Source: Neoluteolibacter marinus (lineage in GTDB: Bacteria; Verrucomicrobiota; Verrucomicrobiia; Verrucomicrobiales; Akkermansiaceae). From it: DNA of 64,000 nt. Below are positions 63,301-64,000 of this stretch, piece after piece. Every line of letters starts with the position of its first letter. Positions within the stretch are counted from its first letter, which is position 1. Under the pieces are notes generated by a model, which saw only the letters and a list, made by a program, of their open reading frames with translations, made no database searches and was not told the DNA's origin. The position numbers were made by a program, and so were the translations under genes. Where the stretch lies: contig NZ_JACZFQ010000073.1 in the NCBI RefSeq assembly GCF_014904755.1, positions 62,001 to 126,000 on the forward strand. The letters run 5' to 3'.

Positions 63301-64000
63301 TGTCGCGGGTCAGGTTCCACGGCAGCCGGTTGTAGATCGGCGTGAGCCGCGTTCCGGTGACCCCGGTGTCGTCCCGACCACGCAGCAGGGCCAGTTCCTC
63401 TTCCAGAAGGTTGGGGGTCTGGTTCATGAAGCAGTGGAGGGTGGATGCCTGAGCCCCGAACTGCCCATCGCTGGTGCCGAAGGCAATGGTAGGATCGGCG
63501 GCGTCAGCATAGCCTTCGTTGCCGAGCATCATGTAAAGATCCGCGATCCTTGAAGCCGCGAGCATCAGGGCCTGGTTCGCGGGGGCGTAGTCCACCATCG
63601 GAGTGCCCCGGATGGAGAGATCCTTCCCGCGGTTCATCACCGTTTCGTAGATCTCAAGCAGCCCAAGGTCGTCGATGCCATCGAGATTCAGCGGGATATC
63701 ACCCTCCCATTGCTCGCCGATCTGCTCGATGATGCTGACCGTCGTGTCGACATCGCCGCTACGATAGTTGCCCATCCGCTGCTCGAAGGGATTGATGCCG
63801 GCCATGACCCGCTTGATCCAGCCTTCTGCGAGCTGGGGGTAGGTCCAATCGCTCCACTCCCCGGCGAAGGGATGCGCTGGATCGAGGGGCTTGTAGCGTG
63901 CGATGAACCAGTTGTCGGAAAGGGTTTCGCGGGTCGCTCCTCCGATCACCACCGCGGATGGGTCGACGTCGTTCGGCTTGGTGCGTGGTGGTTCGCCCGG
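60311..64000 (-). CDS. Giant protein with coiled-coil centre, N-terminus beyond window end
   Basis: At least 1230 codons; the frame is open to the last base of the window, so the start is missing. A GTG at 63952 is internal. The N-terminal half has mixed composition with many Trp/Tyr (DNWFIARYKPLDPAHPF, LPWNLTRDIRGGEVAY). Residues roughly 620-900 of the visible part are a long helical coiled coil (AAQAEVRILQTALQEQQTLN, NSLELEIYNAEEAMNQASS). The C-terminal ~300 residues are again globular. No family recognised. First visible gene of the three-gene secreted cassette, which suggests an envelope or extracellular machine. Confidence 0.7.
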   Translation of the reverse strand, partial: PGEPPRTKPNDVDPSAVVIGGATRETLSDNWFIARYKPLDPAHPFAGEWSDWTYPQLAEGWIKRVMAGINPFEQRMGNYRSGDVDTTVSIIEQIGEQWEGDIPLNLDGIDDLGLLEIYETVMNRGKDLSIRGTPMVDYAPANQALMLAASRIADLYMMLGNEGYADAADPTIAFGTSDGQFGAQASTLHCFMNQTPNLLEEELALLRGRDDTGVTGTRLTPIYNRLPWNLTRDIRGGEVAYVLNYGIEDETWSRFLPDENSYNTLVDDAARMYPQGHGDAWGHYLSASKVYYNLLTNPNFSWVAQPEAVLVGGAPVMVDYEDERRFAKIGAAKARTGAEIVNLTYRKDYTEDPAKSWEGYDDTKEGRHWGVNEWAVRAGQGAFFDWVVGNAIIPHEDPNEHDEGIQKIDRTTVPELAEIASSYLDIQGQLNMADAGMNPLGVASDAVPFDISPDLLTGQNPQTHFEQIYGRAVEGLNNAIRVFNLAFNASQRLREQNDDVATFQRQVEERRRDYASRLIEVFGYPYPGDIGVGKLYPAGYEGPDLFNFMYFEPSELFPGRVGGGARAVTRKFLSRDLKNVTGGSFPAEIEVTLNLSTEGFGFIKPSNYKNPRRAEGEIQMSHREILQSLGRYKRALLEYDNLLGQISEQNRVIGAQAALNAADQAAAQAEVRILQTALQEQQTLNEMITEARKKQVSFQNRAAYSTLIANALAEYLPTSSGLAPDVTSAIRGAIRQGGAVAGQAFSEQAQEQAGKELAHQQAKELVSAQSNLDIVIARNGVLDARANASLAPLRAQLSQLVRSKNSLELEIYNAEEAMNQASSRYLGVLARGQRLLEELNTFLANTASDIQQYRYRDMAFRIFRDEALQKYRAQFDLAGRYVYLAAKAYDYETGLLGSDSRSAVAFLDQIVRSRTIGLIEGGQPVTGPLTGDPGLADAMARMSGSWSVLKGRLGFNNPTSLSASMSLKYEAFRINPQSKDASTVWRETLKKHWVDNLWDVPEFRLHCIPPQGGTASTIPALVIPFETSIHSGFNHFGWPLAGGDHAFPSSHYAVKIKAAGVGFSNYDSVIGGLSATPLVYLVPVGEDAMRVPTDQFTVRNWQIMDQMIPVPFPIGNLEIQDPGYLPLADSLSFAGNAFGRIRKFPEFPAFHDGSGGFNPGGSDVLSSRLIGRSVWNNRWLLIVPGASLKADGADGLRQLIDGRLVNGKRDGNGITDIIIRFDAYSYSGN

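Overview
The window reads as a chromosomal segment of a high-GC member of the Verrucomicrobia (PVC group), probably Verrucomicrobiales. This is inferred from a very large pseudopilin of the Verru_Chthon cassette type, several big secreted Calx-beta/LamG/ricin-type proteins sharing a C-terminal module, a Tat-exported GH109-like oxidoreductase, and a fused rhamnulose-phosphate aldolase/dehydrogenase. No rRNA, CRISPR array or transposase gene was seen.

Layout. 1-2100: 3' end of a type III polyketide synthase, a long-form ribosome hibernation factor (hpf) and a phosphoglycolate-type HAD phosphatase. 2091-8640: an RNA-repair locus. RtcR (sigma-54 activator with a CARF-type sensor domain) is divergent from rsr (Ro60/TROVE protein), which is followed on the same strand by four tandem structured RNAs and then rtcB and rtcA. 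Three of the RNAs carry a circularly permuted tRNA-like domain (T-arm, closed acceptor stem, D-arm) on a Ro-binding-type stem, as in the bacterial Y RNA YrlA; the fourth keeps the stem but lacks the tRNA-like part. A near-consensus sigma-54 promoter lies upstream of rsr. 8714-27770: mixed chromosomal genes (GH109-like enzyme, DUF5069 protein, zinc aminopeptidase, membrane proteins, K+ channel with RCK domains, Calx-beta secreted protein, HrpA, GlgB, DsbD-like protein). 27790-34980: glycine-zipper lipoprotein, pyrD, hemW and a rhamnose catabolic cluster (DeoR regulator, rhaB, aldolase-dehydrogenase fusion). 35015-44181: RsuA, a methyltransferase, a zincin/ricin/LamG secreted protein and a pseudopilin cassette.

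44523-56333 is an accessory island. It begins at a 5' half tRNA(CAU) cut in the anticodon loop. It carries an HTH protein and a type I restriction-modification operon (hsdM-hsdS-hsdR), into which a TPR-CHAT caspase-like protease gene and a small unknown gene are inserted between hsdS and hsdR. The two inserted genes look less GC-rich than hsdM and hsdR. The natural reading is a defence island in which a CHAT protease and a candidate partner or substrate are co-inherited with a restriction system.

56538-64000: an exported FKBP-type isomerase, then a minus-strand cassette of three large secreted proteins, the first of which runs off the window end.

The two loci most worth attention are the four-RNA Rsr/RtcBA operon and the CHAT-containing type I R-M operon.
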